The position numbers and the translations under genes were made by a program. A DNA stretch of 64,000 bases from Sardina pilchardus (lineage: Eukaryota; Chordata; Actinopteri; Clupeiformes; Clupeidae). Within the stretch, counting starts at the first letter, position 1. The number at the start of each line of letters is the position of its first letter. The stretch covers positions 35,306,718-35,370,717 of the forward strand of contig NC_084999.1 in assembly GCF_963854185.1 (NCBI RefSeq), in the 5' to 3' direction. Under the pieces are notes generated by a model. It worked only from the letters and a program-made list of their open reading frames with translations. It had not been told where the DNA came from and ran no database searches. This document shows positions 36,101 through 45,110 of this stretch, piece after piece.

Positions 36101-39100
36101 GTTTCAAGCTGCAGACTCGTGCAACAGCCTCTTGAACACTAACTTCTCTGTTTTTGGAGTATGCTTGCATGATTTGTTTCATTTCCTCAGTGTCAGAGGT
36201 ATTGGATTGAGACGTGTCAGACACAACTCTTTTCAAATACTCACTCATCTCATGTTCAGCTTTGGAAATGTATGATAAGATGTACATCAGACAGGAATAA
36301 GGGTTCAGGATGAACTGAATATCAATATTTGCATTCCAGGCCCTTAACAAATGCTCATTATAGCCATTAATCCAGCAGTCCTTTGGTTGACGTTTCATCA
36401 CTAGCACACTGGACGTTGTTAATGAACTGACACAGTTTAGGTATTCCTCATAGCTTAAGTTGCATTGGGCAAGTAGATGTGGGATGCTTTCAAACAATGT
36501 TGTGGAATTATTCAGCAATTCCCATAAAGGCCTCAGCTTAGTTTTGGCTTCTTCAGGAGACATGGAAGAGCGGTCATGATCAGATTCATCGTCAGATTCG
36601 TCCATGTGCTCTGCTGGCATGGGTCGTGTTATAAATGTGCTCTCGACAGGCTGTTTCGGGAATCCAAACCGACAGTGCTTATTTCCTTTCTTACATGACT
36701 TGGAGTGCCTTTTGCTGTGGGTTTGCACCTCTGTCACTATTTTGAAAAGCTCAGGGTCTGTATTTGGGTCAGGCAGCTGACATGTTATGTACTTGTCCAC
36801 AAATTCACACACTCTCTCATCGGGGTCATCCTCAAATACAGGGGCGTTCTTACACCAAACCAACATATGTATATGTGGCGAACCTCTAGCTTGATACTCC
36901 ACTCGAAAAAAGTAGTCAATGACCTCACCAATGGGCTGTGCTGGTGACAAAAGTAGGTGTCTGAGAAGTGCATCAACACGCTTGTCAAACATGCGCATGG
37001 TTGTGACAGGGTTGCTACGTAAAATCTCACATTTTGATGCCCAGTCAAGCTCAGAAAAGTCAACCTGCTCTCCTTGCTGTGCCTTTATTGTTTGTATGAC
37101 CTCTGGCCATCTCATTTCAGCAGCACTAAATGTACAGAAGAATGTTGGGGTACCCAGCTGACGAAGCATTGCAAAGAGGTCTCTGAGTGTTCTTTCCCAG
37201 TATGCAGGAGTACCTCTCAAAGGTTGCATGAATCGTGTGGCATCTTTGTTCCGTATCAGTTTTTGCACTTCATGTTTGTCTTGAAGCAATCTTGCAGTTA
37301 TTTTGCGTCCATCTCTGGTCATAGGTTTTCCTTTACGCAGTTGAATAGACATAGAAGACTTTGCCAAATGCATTTCTGTGATAAATTGTGCAAAAAATAT
37401 ATAATTGGAGTCGAGAGCAAATCGATTGTCAACACAAAAGAGACGTGCATTGAAATATCTGCTTGGTGATAATTTCATTGGTCTTTGTGTTTCATCCAAA
37501 GTGTTCATTCCAGCGGGGAACTGTACAGGGAAAGCCATTGCCTCTAGTTTGGGAACTCTGAAAAAACTCACTGGTCTGTTTCCTTCTGCTGGTGCCACAG
37601 TGAATATACCTTCACCAAATGTTATCATTTCCTGTGCAATATCAGCTGGCTGTAAGCATGAATCTATAGAGCATCCACCATTTTGTTGACTTGTGTCCTG
37701 CTCAGAGTTAAGTGAATCCTGGTTATCATGTAACTCATGGGTTTCATTATTAGGGTGATTGACTGCACTATTTGTTTCTGAATGTTCTGGGTCAGTAATG
37801 TCAAACTCGTCCACTGCATCAGTCTCCATTAAATCAACTTCCTCTGCTGCACTGATGTCATTTTCATCTGCCAAGCCATTAATTCCATCCCCAAACGCTT
37901 GTGTATCATTAGTTATGGTTATGTCCTTGTACTCTGAATGCATCTCTTTCAGTTTGGATAAGGCACACAATACTTTGGTCATGTCTACAGTTTGGAACTG
38001 GTAATGTCCTGTGTAGTTCATTCTTCTTTTCAACTTCACTTTCAAAAGTTGTGACTGGCTGTTGGGTCTAGGCAAAGCATTGACTGTTGATTCTACCTCT
38101 GAAGGGACACACACAACTCCACCATGTATTAATTTCTGCTGGCCTTTGGGAAGACTGATTATTTTTGCAAATGGTATGTACCGTGCAATGATGTGTCTTT
38201 CAAGTATATTAAGATTACTGAGCTCTGGAGGAATTGGTGATAGCTCTAACATATTGTTCACAGCAATGGCCGGCATTTTCCCCATCTTTAAGTTTTCATC
38301 ACAGCTGTAACAAATCCACTCTGTCTTTTCATCTGATGCACAACATGATTGAAGTGCACTGCACTGCTTGCTGCATGTATGTACATATTCGCGTGTTAAG
38401 CATCGATCAACCATGCCTCGATTCTTTTGATAACATTCATGATTGCACTCTTTTACCTGGTTATAAAACAAAGCTCTGTGACACACTGTACACACAAAAG
38501 TAGGCCCGTTCTGTACATCCATTTGAAAAGATGTGATGGCATCATGCAAAAGTGTGTTTTCTGTTTGTGTTGACTGTTGTTCAACCTCTTGCTCTGATTG
38601 AAGTCCAGACAGGCGTGTAAGATGATGGTACTTACGTCGTATATGTAAAGCACAACGCATTTTGAGAATCATTCTCTGGAAACTGTTATTTAGGCCCACA
38701 CCTGCAATTTTCTTTTTTTGTAGATAACGATAATGCTTGAAAAGGGGGTCATTTCTGTATCTGTCAGTGTAGGTTTCCCTTTTTTTCTGCCTGTATGTTG
38801 GATCATTTGCATAGTGTTTTTTCATGGTCAACTTCTGTCTTGAACGATAGGTTATATCATGGGCATAACGTTTCTGTATGTAAGCCTGCTGCCTTGATCT
38901 GAAATTCATGTCACTTGAGTAACGTTTCTTTTGGTAAGCCTGTTTTCTCGATCTAAAACTTAGGTTACAGGAGTACCAGCTGTTGTAGTATAACTGTTTT
39001 TTTAACTTATAGTTAGGTTCATGCATGTAACGATCTCTGAGGTACGATTTTTTATTGTGTTGAATGCTGTTTGCATACCTCTTTCGTTCATATTCCAATT

Positions 39101-40097
39101 TTTTCATTCTATTCTGTTCGTAATATTTCCGCTGTCTGATTCTGTTGTTCTCACATAAGGACATGTCATTTTGTGCTTTGGCAGTTTTTCGGCGCCTACG
39201 ATCCTTATTACATTTAGGAAGTGAATTCACAGAAATGGCTGGAACGTGGAACTCTGCAGTCTGAGAAGGTTGCACATTGTCAGTTTGGCTTTCTTGTTCA
39301 TTATTATACTCAGATGTAAATAACACTGGCATTAACTCATAGACCCATTCATCATGTGATTCAAGGATGGTCCAGAATGCAAGCAAATGATCAATCATGT
39401 CATTCAAGTTGACAAAGGTCAACATTACAGCAGTGCCATTGTTTGCTGGAAATCCATATGGTGTTCTTGAGTGTGGATCAAAAAGTCCATATTTATCATC
39501 AAATCTGAACAAAGCTATTGTTAAGCAACCTAAAGTTAGCAGTGCAAACGTTACATCATTTGACAAACAAAGCAGTCTTTCAGATAGCTGTATGAAGTCC
39601 ACACCATCAGGTCCATTTTGCTTTAGATTACCATACCGTGACAGGCATTTCTCAATATGATACATCTGTCCATAGATCTCAACACTATCAGGTAATTCAT
39701 CAAGAGCCAAGTGGTCATGTGCATCATTGCCTCTCATGCTCAACCCTTCCTGTACTTCACTGTACATCAAGTTACCTTTTTGCAAAACGTAGTCAAGATC
39801 ATCACTGTTCAGCTCTGTTCGGTAGTGAAGAGTAGCAAGAAATACCAGGGAATTGCAGGTGCACTGCTTGTTACTGTTGTTCCCATATCTTACATCACCT
39901 TGGTAATGAGTTGCTTGAACACACGTGATGGTTCTCTGCTCCATGTTAATGTGGGAAGCACTAGTTACCTCATTTACATGTTCTCTGTCATTCAAGTCAC
40001 TCTGGTCTAATGAAGACTGATGTGTTTCAACTTCAGAAAGGTCCAACTTACGCCAACGTCTCTTTTGAGCCTCTGAGCGGCGACCTTTTCTTCCCAT
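33195..40097 (-). CDS. Helentron Rep-helicase-endonuclease polyprotein, 2300 aa
   Basis: Uninterrupted frame from ATG (40097, context AACATGG) to TAA. Residues 57-245 resemble a cysteine protease of the herpesvirus-tegument (C76)/OTU style: Q66, QCTCNS with Cys79/Cys81, and FDPHS with Asp207/His209. About 318-460 is a basic region with 18-residue repeats (RSRQQAYIQKRYAHDITY type). 536-600 is Cys-rich, leading into a DUF6570-like segment (PIPPELSNLN, IPFAKIISLPKGQ). About 735-830 is acidic. The Helitron-like N-terminal domain follows, then the Rep nuclease with HIHML near 1072 (HUH) and the paired Tyr of YILSYISK near 1265. The PIF1-type helicase has GGAGTGKS near 1624, IDEVSM near 1714, GDFNQISPP near 1755 and YVALSRTTSLHGLR near 2020. 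Residues about 2075-2300 are an apurinic-type endonuclease (TEGL, TETHL, GDFNED) ending SYHDPVF. The protein should nick, transfer and unwind DNA for rolling-circle transposition. Confidence 0.95.
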   Translation of the reverse strand: MGRKGRRSEAQKRRWRKLDLSEVETHQSSLDQSDLNDREHVNEVTSASHINMEQRTITCVQATHYQGDVRYGNNSNKQCTCNSLVFLATLHYRTELNSDDLDYVLQKGNLMYSEVQEGLSMRGNDAHDHLALDELPDSVEIYGQMYHIEKCLSRYGNLKQNGPDGVDFIQLSERLLCLSNDVTFALLTLGCLTIALFRFDDKYGLFDPHSRTPYGFPANNGTAVMLTFVNLNDMIDHLLAFWTILESHDEWVYELMPVLFTSEYNNEQESQTDNVQPSQTAEFHVPAISVNSLPKCNKDRRRRKTAKAQNDMSLCENNRIRQRKYYEQNRMKKLEYERKRYANSIQHNKKSYLRDRYMHEPNYKLKKQLYYNSWYSCNLSFRSRKQAYQKKRYSSDMNFRSRQQAYIQKRYAHDITYRSRQKLTMKKHYANDPTYRQKKRETYTDRYRNDPLFKHYRYLQKKKIAGVGLNNSFQRMILKMRCALHIRRKYHHLTRLSGLQSEQEVEQQSTQTENTLLHDAITSFQMDVQNGPTFVCTVCHRALFYNQVKECNHECYQKNRGMVDRCLTREYVHTCSKQCSALQSCCASDEKTEWICYSCDENLKMGKMPAIAVNNMLELSPIPPELSNLNILERHIIARYIPFAKIISLPKGQQKLIHGGVVCVPSEVESTVNALPRPNSQSQLLKVKLKRRMNYTGHYQFQTVDMTKVLCALSKLKEMHSEYKDITITNDTQAFGDGINGLADENDISAAEEVDLMETDAVDEFDITDPEHSETNSAVNHPNNETHELHDNQDSLNSEQDTSQQNGGCSIDSCLQPADIAQEMITFGEGIFTVAPAEGNRPVSFFRVPKLEAMAFPVQFPAGMNTLDETQRPMKLSPSRYFNARLFCVDNRFALDSNYIFFAQFITEMHLAKSSMSIQLRKGKPMTRDGRKITARLLQDKHEVQKLIRNKDATRFMQPLRGTPAYWERTLRDLFAMLRQLGTPTFFCTFSAAEMRWPEVIQTIKAQQGEQVDFSELDWASKCEILRSNPVTTMRMFDKRVDALLRHLLLSPAQPIGEVIDYFFRVEYQARGSPHIHMLVWCKNAPVFEDDPDERVCEFVDKYITCQLPDPNTDPELFKIVTEVQTHSKRHSKSCKKGNKHCRFGFPKQPVESTFITRPMPAEHMDESDDESDHDRSSMSPEEAKTKLRPLWELLNNSTTLFESIPHLLAQCNLSYEEYLNCVSSLTTSSVLVMKRQPKDCWINGYNEHLLRAWNANIDIQFILNPYSCLMYILSYISKAEHEMSEYLKRVVSDTSQSNTSDTEEMKQIMQAYSKNREVSVQEAVARVCSLKLKSCSRNVIFIPTDDNALKMSVPLRYLNNRIPDSENVWMSGMPDKYKNRPDTPEFATMFLAEFASTYRVVYGRQKEGKKVLPLQNEMGFIQKRTRGKPAIIRYARFSEQKTPEKFYGTLLKLYLPYRSDSQLKPTGFPTYESFYTSGYICLPGRDYNERVVSVVKKNRSQYEKNSDAIEKAIENIEENGPMEDAWTTLAPETELLRLECISEREEMNPDEMNERDDIPEYSSSTANRGSAAPMFEAPQVDPTVVRNMYQNLNQTQASIFYTVRKWCMRRVCGQNADQFFYFVTGGAGTGKSHLIKCIYTEASKILRKLPRITEERDMSMPTVLLTSFTGTAAYNISGKTLHSVLKLPRSLKPPYQCLGNRLDEVRATLSNVEIIVIDEVSMISKSLFAYVNWRLQEIKGSKKPFGGVSILACGDFNQISPPGKAKPLCVFEDHVLDIWKDRFQVVTLTEIMRQKDDVPFAELLNRIRVKRKGEALSEADRVLLAQAICQADDCPKDILHVFATNKEVNQHNANTISALYSDLINIDAHDYKKDLRTGRMERQSAPFEGHKGDLPDRLQVADGARVMLIRNIDVEDGLVNGSFGKIGKIVYHDQDGRSLVKMLGVELDSPNAGQRHRNKGPEGPDNLVYIERVEEPLSKKGVVRHQFPMTLAFGCTIHKCQGMTTVSAVVSLQRIFEPGMAYVALSRTTSLHGLRIVDFDENKIYADPEVTVSVDSMQKVDFRNAMPLLHCLPTLRSPSLTLIHHNTEGLSAHIDDIKRHHELCLADILCFTETHLFGTFVPENIHLENYRMYKRNRHVSYTTLSHFSQKNGGGVAMFVKSHVQAHHMPYIQGVTDLEFLVLKFAAPVPLLIAVIYRPPDYNTNLFLPNLCHLLESLHVIADSPVIVCGDFNEDMLTNGRKPIYELFQSKGFTNLITTSTTEKNTLLDNIFISDPQHCAHSGVLQTYYSYHDPVFCILN

Positions 40098-40390
40098 GTT
40101 TCAAAATGTTATAAGCTTCAGAAAGTCTATTGGTCAAGTCTACAGTAGTTAAATCTAATATTGGTTGTACAAATTATTGGTATTTCACTGATTACACACT
40201 AGCAGATGTACTCACTGTTCCACTCACAGGTCAACTTAATTGTAGTATGTAAAGACAGTTAGATGAGATAAAGTGTTAATAAACTCAATATCAAAACACT
40301 AGGCTAGTATTTATTTCAGTGGTTTATTACAATGATTAGTAGGTCCAAAAATGAAATGATAAGATTATCAGTCATATGCAGAACTTCAGT

Positions 40391-40915
40391 CTTGCAGCAC
40401 AGCTCAGGTGTAAAAGTGGATATACAGCAAAGACAACTTTGACAGATAGTATGAACTAATATATATATATATATTAGACAGGTTATATATTTCACAGTAA
40501 TACTGTAGTTCTGAATAGTTCACAGGTAGTTATCGTTATGGTCCAGAATCTTAATTTAGTTCAGAGTATGTGCTTTCAAACAAAAATATTTACTTTAGTT
40601 TAATTATTGATTAAATTATGAAATATGGCACTGGAACTGTTAGGTAGAGGGAGCACTTGATGACACCGATGAAGAATGAGAGGGAGCCCTCAAGTTGAAG
40701 TCCTCACACACCCCAAGTTCAGCCTTGCAGCACAGCTCAGATGTAAAAGTAGGTATGCAACAGCAAAGACAACTTTTGACAGATATTATTCAAATATATA
40801 AATGGTTGAGGTTTGTAAAGTTCACAGTAATAGTTCTCTATCCGAATAGTTCACAGGTAATTCTTAGTATGTTTCAGAATCTTTATATAGTTCAGAGTAT
40901 GTGCTCTCAGAAAGT
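40391..40915. repeat. Direct duplication, 333-bp offset
   Basis: CTTGCAGCACAGCTCAG at 40391 recurs at 40724. The following GCAAAGACAACTTT, GAATAGTTCACAGGTA and TAGTTCAGAGTATGTGCT landmarks recur in order, with scattered differences. A moderately old tandem duplication upstream of the Helentron ORF. Confidence 0.8.
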
Positions 40916-41035
40916 GGTAAATTACTGTCTGAAATATGTTTGCAGGTACTGTATGTTACAGGATGCTGCTGGTTCACAGTGGGATTCAGAGTGTCAGTAT
41001 AATTCAAAGTAGTATTCACAGTATTCAGTTTCAAA

Positions 41036-41215
41036 TGAGTATTCAAGTCTGAAAAGAGTAATCAAATCTCAAAGTATTCAAGTCTCAAATAAGTATTCAA
41101 ATCTCAAAGTATTCAAGTCTCAAATAAGTATTCAAGTCTCAAAGGAGTAATCAAATCTCAAAGTATTCAAGTCTCAAAGGAGTATTCAGTTAGTTTCAAA
41201 GGAATATTTAGTCTG
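41036..41215. repeat. Short tandem repeats of CAAGTCTCAAA type
   Basis: GTATTCAAGTCTCAAA, AGTAATCAAATCTCAAA and related versions of about 16-20 bp follow each other for about 180 bp. Confidence 0.8.
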
Positions 41216-41880
41216 AAAATGGCACAGAGTAGAGTATGTACAGAGTAGAGTATGTGCAGTCAAATATGTTCTCAGGAAGTGTTCGGTTCTTGTCGTAGAT
41301 ATGTTTGCAGGTAGGCGTTAGTGGGTTCTGTTGTATATGAGTGCAGTGCAGGGTGTGCAGACAGACAGGCACAGTGTCACACGTGACAGAGACACCACTC
41401 TGGCAGAGCTGGTCTGGAACAAGCCTAAAAGGGAAACAAAAAAGAACACACACACGTTACACACTTTCAAAAATAAGGTACACGGCAACATTGCTGCTTT
41501 GCTTGCTCCACAGTGAAAAAGCATTATCGTTTCTATCAATTTCAGCAATAGTAATAATGATGTAGCATGAATTAAGTGAAGTGAGCGAAGAAAACTAATC
41601 CAAAATCCAGCACAGCTGTACATTAATGCACATCAGGAGCAGATTGTGTAGGCAGCTGTAGATTACATTGTCTGCCATCATCTTTTAGGTCGGACACATT
41701 TGTAGTTGTCAATGCCGATGTGGTAGGCACTTAAGAATATGGAGGACTGGCCATTCTGACATCAAGACAAGAAACCTGTGAGTCAACTAGTTTAACTAGC
41801 TTGCTAGTTCTGTCAGTCACATTGCCTCCATAGGTTACAGTAGATCTACACAAAATTGGTGAGGTAGCTATTTTTCTTAA

Positions 41881-42662
41881 AGGGATATTCCGCCATTTTT
41901 GGAAATACGCTCATTTTCCACCTCCCCTCGAGCAAAACAATCGATATTTACCTTGTTCCCGTTCATCCAGCCATTCTGTGAGTCTGGCGATACAACTTTT
42001 AGCTTCAGCCTAGCATAGATCATTGAATCGGATTAGACCATTAGCTTCTCGCCTGCTAGCTTCATGTTTAAAAGTGACTAAGATTTCTGGTAATTTTCCC
42101 ATTTAAAACGTGTCTCCTCTCAAGTTAGAAAGTGCAATAAGACCAACTGAAAATGAAACCTGGCGTTTTTCTAGGCTGATTTGACATGGAACTACACTCT
42201 CATCTGGCGTAATAATCAAGGCAACTTGCAAACGTACCATTGGCGCAGTGATATTGTACGCAGCATCTGAAAATAGTCCCCATAGACAACAAGCAGTAGT
42301 AGTGCCAGTAGCTGCAAGTTGCCTTGATTATTACGCCAGATGAAAGTGTAGTTCCATGTCAAATCAGCCTAGAAAAACGCCAGGTTTCATTTTCAGTTGG
42401 TCTTATTGCACTTTCTAACTTGAGAGGAGACACGTTTTAAATGGGAAAATTACCAGAAATCTTAGTCACTTTTAAACATGAAGCTAGCAGGCAAGAAGCT
42501 AATGGTCTAATCCGATTCAATGATCTATGCTAGGCTGAAGCTAAAAATTGTATCGCCAGACTCACAGAATGGCTGGATGAACGGGAACAAGGTAAATATC
42601 GATTGTTTTGCTCGAGGGGAGGTGGAAAATGAGCGTATTTCCAAAAATGGCGGAATATCCCT
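41881..42662. mobile_element. TTAA-flanked foldback element with 349-bp arms
   Basis: Left arm 41881-42229 and right arm 42314-42662 are near-perfect inverted copies of equal length (349 bp) around an 84-bp centre. The ends are AGGGATATTCC and GGAATATCCCT, and TTAA stands on both sides (41877-41880, 42663-42666). TTAA duplication is the mark of piggyBac- or Kolobok-type elements; there is no transposase inside, so it is a non-autonomous foldback. It sits between the candidate splice sites of the Helentron leader. Confidence 0.92.
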
Positions 42663-44185
42663 TTAAGTCAATTATAATTTACATGTTTGTGTAAGCAAAA
42701 AATGTAAGCAAGCAGCATGGCTAATCTAGCTGTAAAAAATAATTAAAATGACATACCTGAAAAGTCTGCAGCACCGCAAAAGACAGAATGAGTCTTGAGA
42801 TTATTTTTCGTTGGCAAAAACTGCCACACCACAAGGGGAGGTGGTGATGGAGGATGGTGATTGAGTCTTTAGAAAGACTATTGTTTTCTGTTGTGAATAA
42901 AGAAAAATGTGTGAAATTGTGACCACTACTATAACTTTACAATGCAACACAATTACCTAACTTCTCATCTGTGTGATCAAGTAGTATCAATAGGCTATAT
43001 GACTTGTACTCGGGCCAAGCTTAGAAATAAGTTTGTTTGCTGTAACATCAGAATCAGAAACAAATTGTGCTAGTAGGTTGATAGGCTAGACATTTTTAAA
43101 TTACAAGTCAACAAGTCTATTTTTTTTTTTTTTTTTTTATGTTTTATCATCCCGTTGTCCATTGCCCGTGTGCCTTATGAAGGTGTCTATGTTGGCAACA
43201 TCTTGCCTACCTTACATGCTGGCCTAGTCATGTACGTCCTAGTTCAGGTTCAAATTAGTGGAACTTCGACCCCATTGGCGTTGACGTAGTGTTTTTAGCA
43301 TAAATAAACTAGCAATAAACTAACTTGTTTTCTTGAAGCCTCCGGTACATTAGTCAAATGCAAAATACTGGTGTATTTTTTTTTAGAATGTTCGATGTGC
43401 TGCCGTGTCTGGTGTAGCCAGTATAGCTATGTTCCACTATCATCAAATGTCTGAATTCACGAGTACTACCCGACGTCGGACATAATTCATAGACGTTGTT
43501 TTTGACAATTCATACATCGAATAAAAGTGATGATAATGGATGGCACACAATAGAGATGTTTAGTTAAAGTAGATAATAGCTAGACAGACAGTTAACGTTA
43601 GCAGCTAGCTGTCAAACAAGATTAAAGTTACCTCAGGTAACGTAGCAGGCAATGTTAGCTAGCTCCTAACAGTTTCCAAATAGCAGACTTTGAGTCGGCT
43701 ATGCTATTACCCAACCAATTGTAGAAAACAATTCGTGGTCTTTGCTTTTGGACAACATATACGTCGACTAAAAGTCACTGTACCTGTACCTCACAAAGTA
43801 CAGGTCTAGAGGTTAGTAGCCTGGTTAACGAGGTCGTTTGCGTTAGCTCGAAAGTTAACGAAAGCCAGCCGTGTTAGCTATTATCAGACTCATTTAAGAT
43901 ACAAAGAACGCCGTTAAACATCGAACAATACATTTAGTGTTAACATTAAGCAAACAAAACTTACTTTGGAGGTAATATGAAGAGTCACAGCAACTTCTGG
44001 TCGGAGTCCTTGAAGGCACAGTAGCGACGACACCACTCAGTAGCAAGACGAATGAAGTGTAGTCAGCGAGTAGCTTCTAGCAGGTCGAAGACGAAGTGAA
44101 TAACTTAGGTTTCATCAGGTCCCTGCACAGGTGTATTAATCAAGCACCATGCAGTCTGCATTGATAATCAAGGTGCTTGATTTTA

Positions 44186-45110
44186 TAAGAGAGACACTGA
44201 TACAGCTCTCTGAGAGTAGTTGATCAATTTAACTGGCTAGTCTTAAGAGAGCCAGATTGTGCTTAAAGCCTGAGACGGTAAATAATTTAAAAGTTAAATG
44301 TTGATAGACATGTTGAAATGTTGATAGACAGAGAGTTTAATGGATGTTGATAGACAGTTTAATGGGTGGATGAGTGAATGGTCTGAAGAAGATGAATGGA
44401 TAGAAAGTTGGATGGAATGTGCCTTATATTCTTGTAGAATGGAGAGACACAGCTCTCTACTGAGAGTAGTGGATACAGATACAGGTGTAATCAATTTAAC
44501 TGGCTAGTCTTAAGATAGCCAGAGTGTGTGCTTAAAGCCTGAGACAGAGTAGATTGTTTAAAAGTTGAATGTAGATCGTCTAATTGATGTTGATAGGCAG
44601 ACTGTTTAGAATGGGTGGATGAGTGAATGGTTTGAAGAAGATGAATGGATAGAAAGTTGGATGGACTTAGGAAGACTTATGTTGATACAGTTACAGGGGA
44701 ACAGAAAATGTAGTCTCAAGAGAGCCAGTGGATGTTTAATATAAAGCCTGAGAGAGAGAGAGAGAGAGCTGCTGCACCTGGACTGGCCACCTGGCGTAAC
44801 ATTCTAATTGCTGCCGTGATGTCATAATGAGCAATGTTAAGTCTATGGGAAAGTTTTTAATAGTTTTTAATTTATAGTTTAAAAAGTATAAAAGTTACAA
44901 AGTTGAAAAATACATTGCACAGGTCTCCTTAGTAAGACCTACGTAGCAAAGTTTGAATCAAGTTTCTACGTTAAACGGTTCAAGCTGAATTGCGAGCGTT
45001 AGAAGAAGTTGGAATAATAAGAAACCTAGGAAGAACAGTACAGTGCATTTTCATGCACTGTAATAAGAAACCTAGGAAGAACAATATAGTGCATTTTCAT
45101 GCACTATAAT
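44186..45110 (-). mobile_element. Shared 5' segment of autonomous copy 1
   Basis: From TAAGAGAGACACTGATACAG onward the sequence matches the right 0.9 kb of the short B units, including the TGGGTGGATGAGTGAATGG blocks, the GAGAGAGAGAGCTGCTGCACC variant and the TTAGAAGAAGTTGG tail. The break at 44186 marks where the internal deletion of the short units begins. Confidence 0.82.
45022..45110 (-). repeat. Two 5' hairpin caps with a paired base change
   Basis: The first cap has stem TACAGTGCAT/ATGCACTGTA (45039-45062). The second has TATAGTGCAT/ATGCACTATA (45085-45108). The third position of one arm and the matching position of the other both changed, so the stem stays perfect. Confidence 0.85.

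Larger units (their letters stand above)
40098..44185 (-). other. 5' region of autonomous copy 1 (promoter/5' UTR candidate)
   Basis: There is no second gene here. A minus-strand donor CCAAA|GTAAGTTTT (exon end at 43965) and an excellent acceptor TTTGTTTCCCTTTTAG|GC (exon start at 41424) could make a spliced 5' leader for the ORF. The AT-repeat near 40461-40476, a 333-bp-offset duplication, short CAAGTCTCAAA repeats and a TTAA foldback element also lie here. A T-run sits at 43120-43138. Confidence 0.45.
31443..45110 (-). mobile_element. Autonomous Helentron copy 1 (13.7 kb, complete)
   Basis: Minus-strand element. The 3' terminus is at 31443, the coding region at 33195-40097, a long 5' region to 44185 that is unique to the autonomous form, and then 44186-45110, which is the same as the right end of the short units and carries two hairpin caps. 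The first ~130 bp and a 31808-31945 segment are shared with the short units, which are therefore internal-deletion derivatives of such an element. It carries a secondary foldback insertion at 41881-42662. The intact ORF and complete ends suggest it could be active. Confidence 0.88.

Noticed and set aside
35303..39835. Many plus-strand ORFs opposite the Helentron polyprotein
   Set aside because: They are antisense shadows of the 2300-aa ORF, have no motifs, and reappear at the same places in copy 2 only because of sequence identity.
43120..43138. T-run as a possible retroposon poly-A tail
   Set aside because: No retrotransposed gene or SINE body with target duplications was found next to it.
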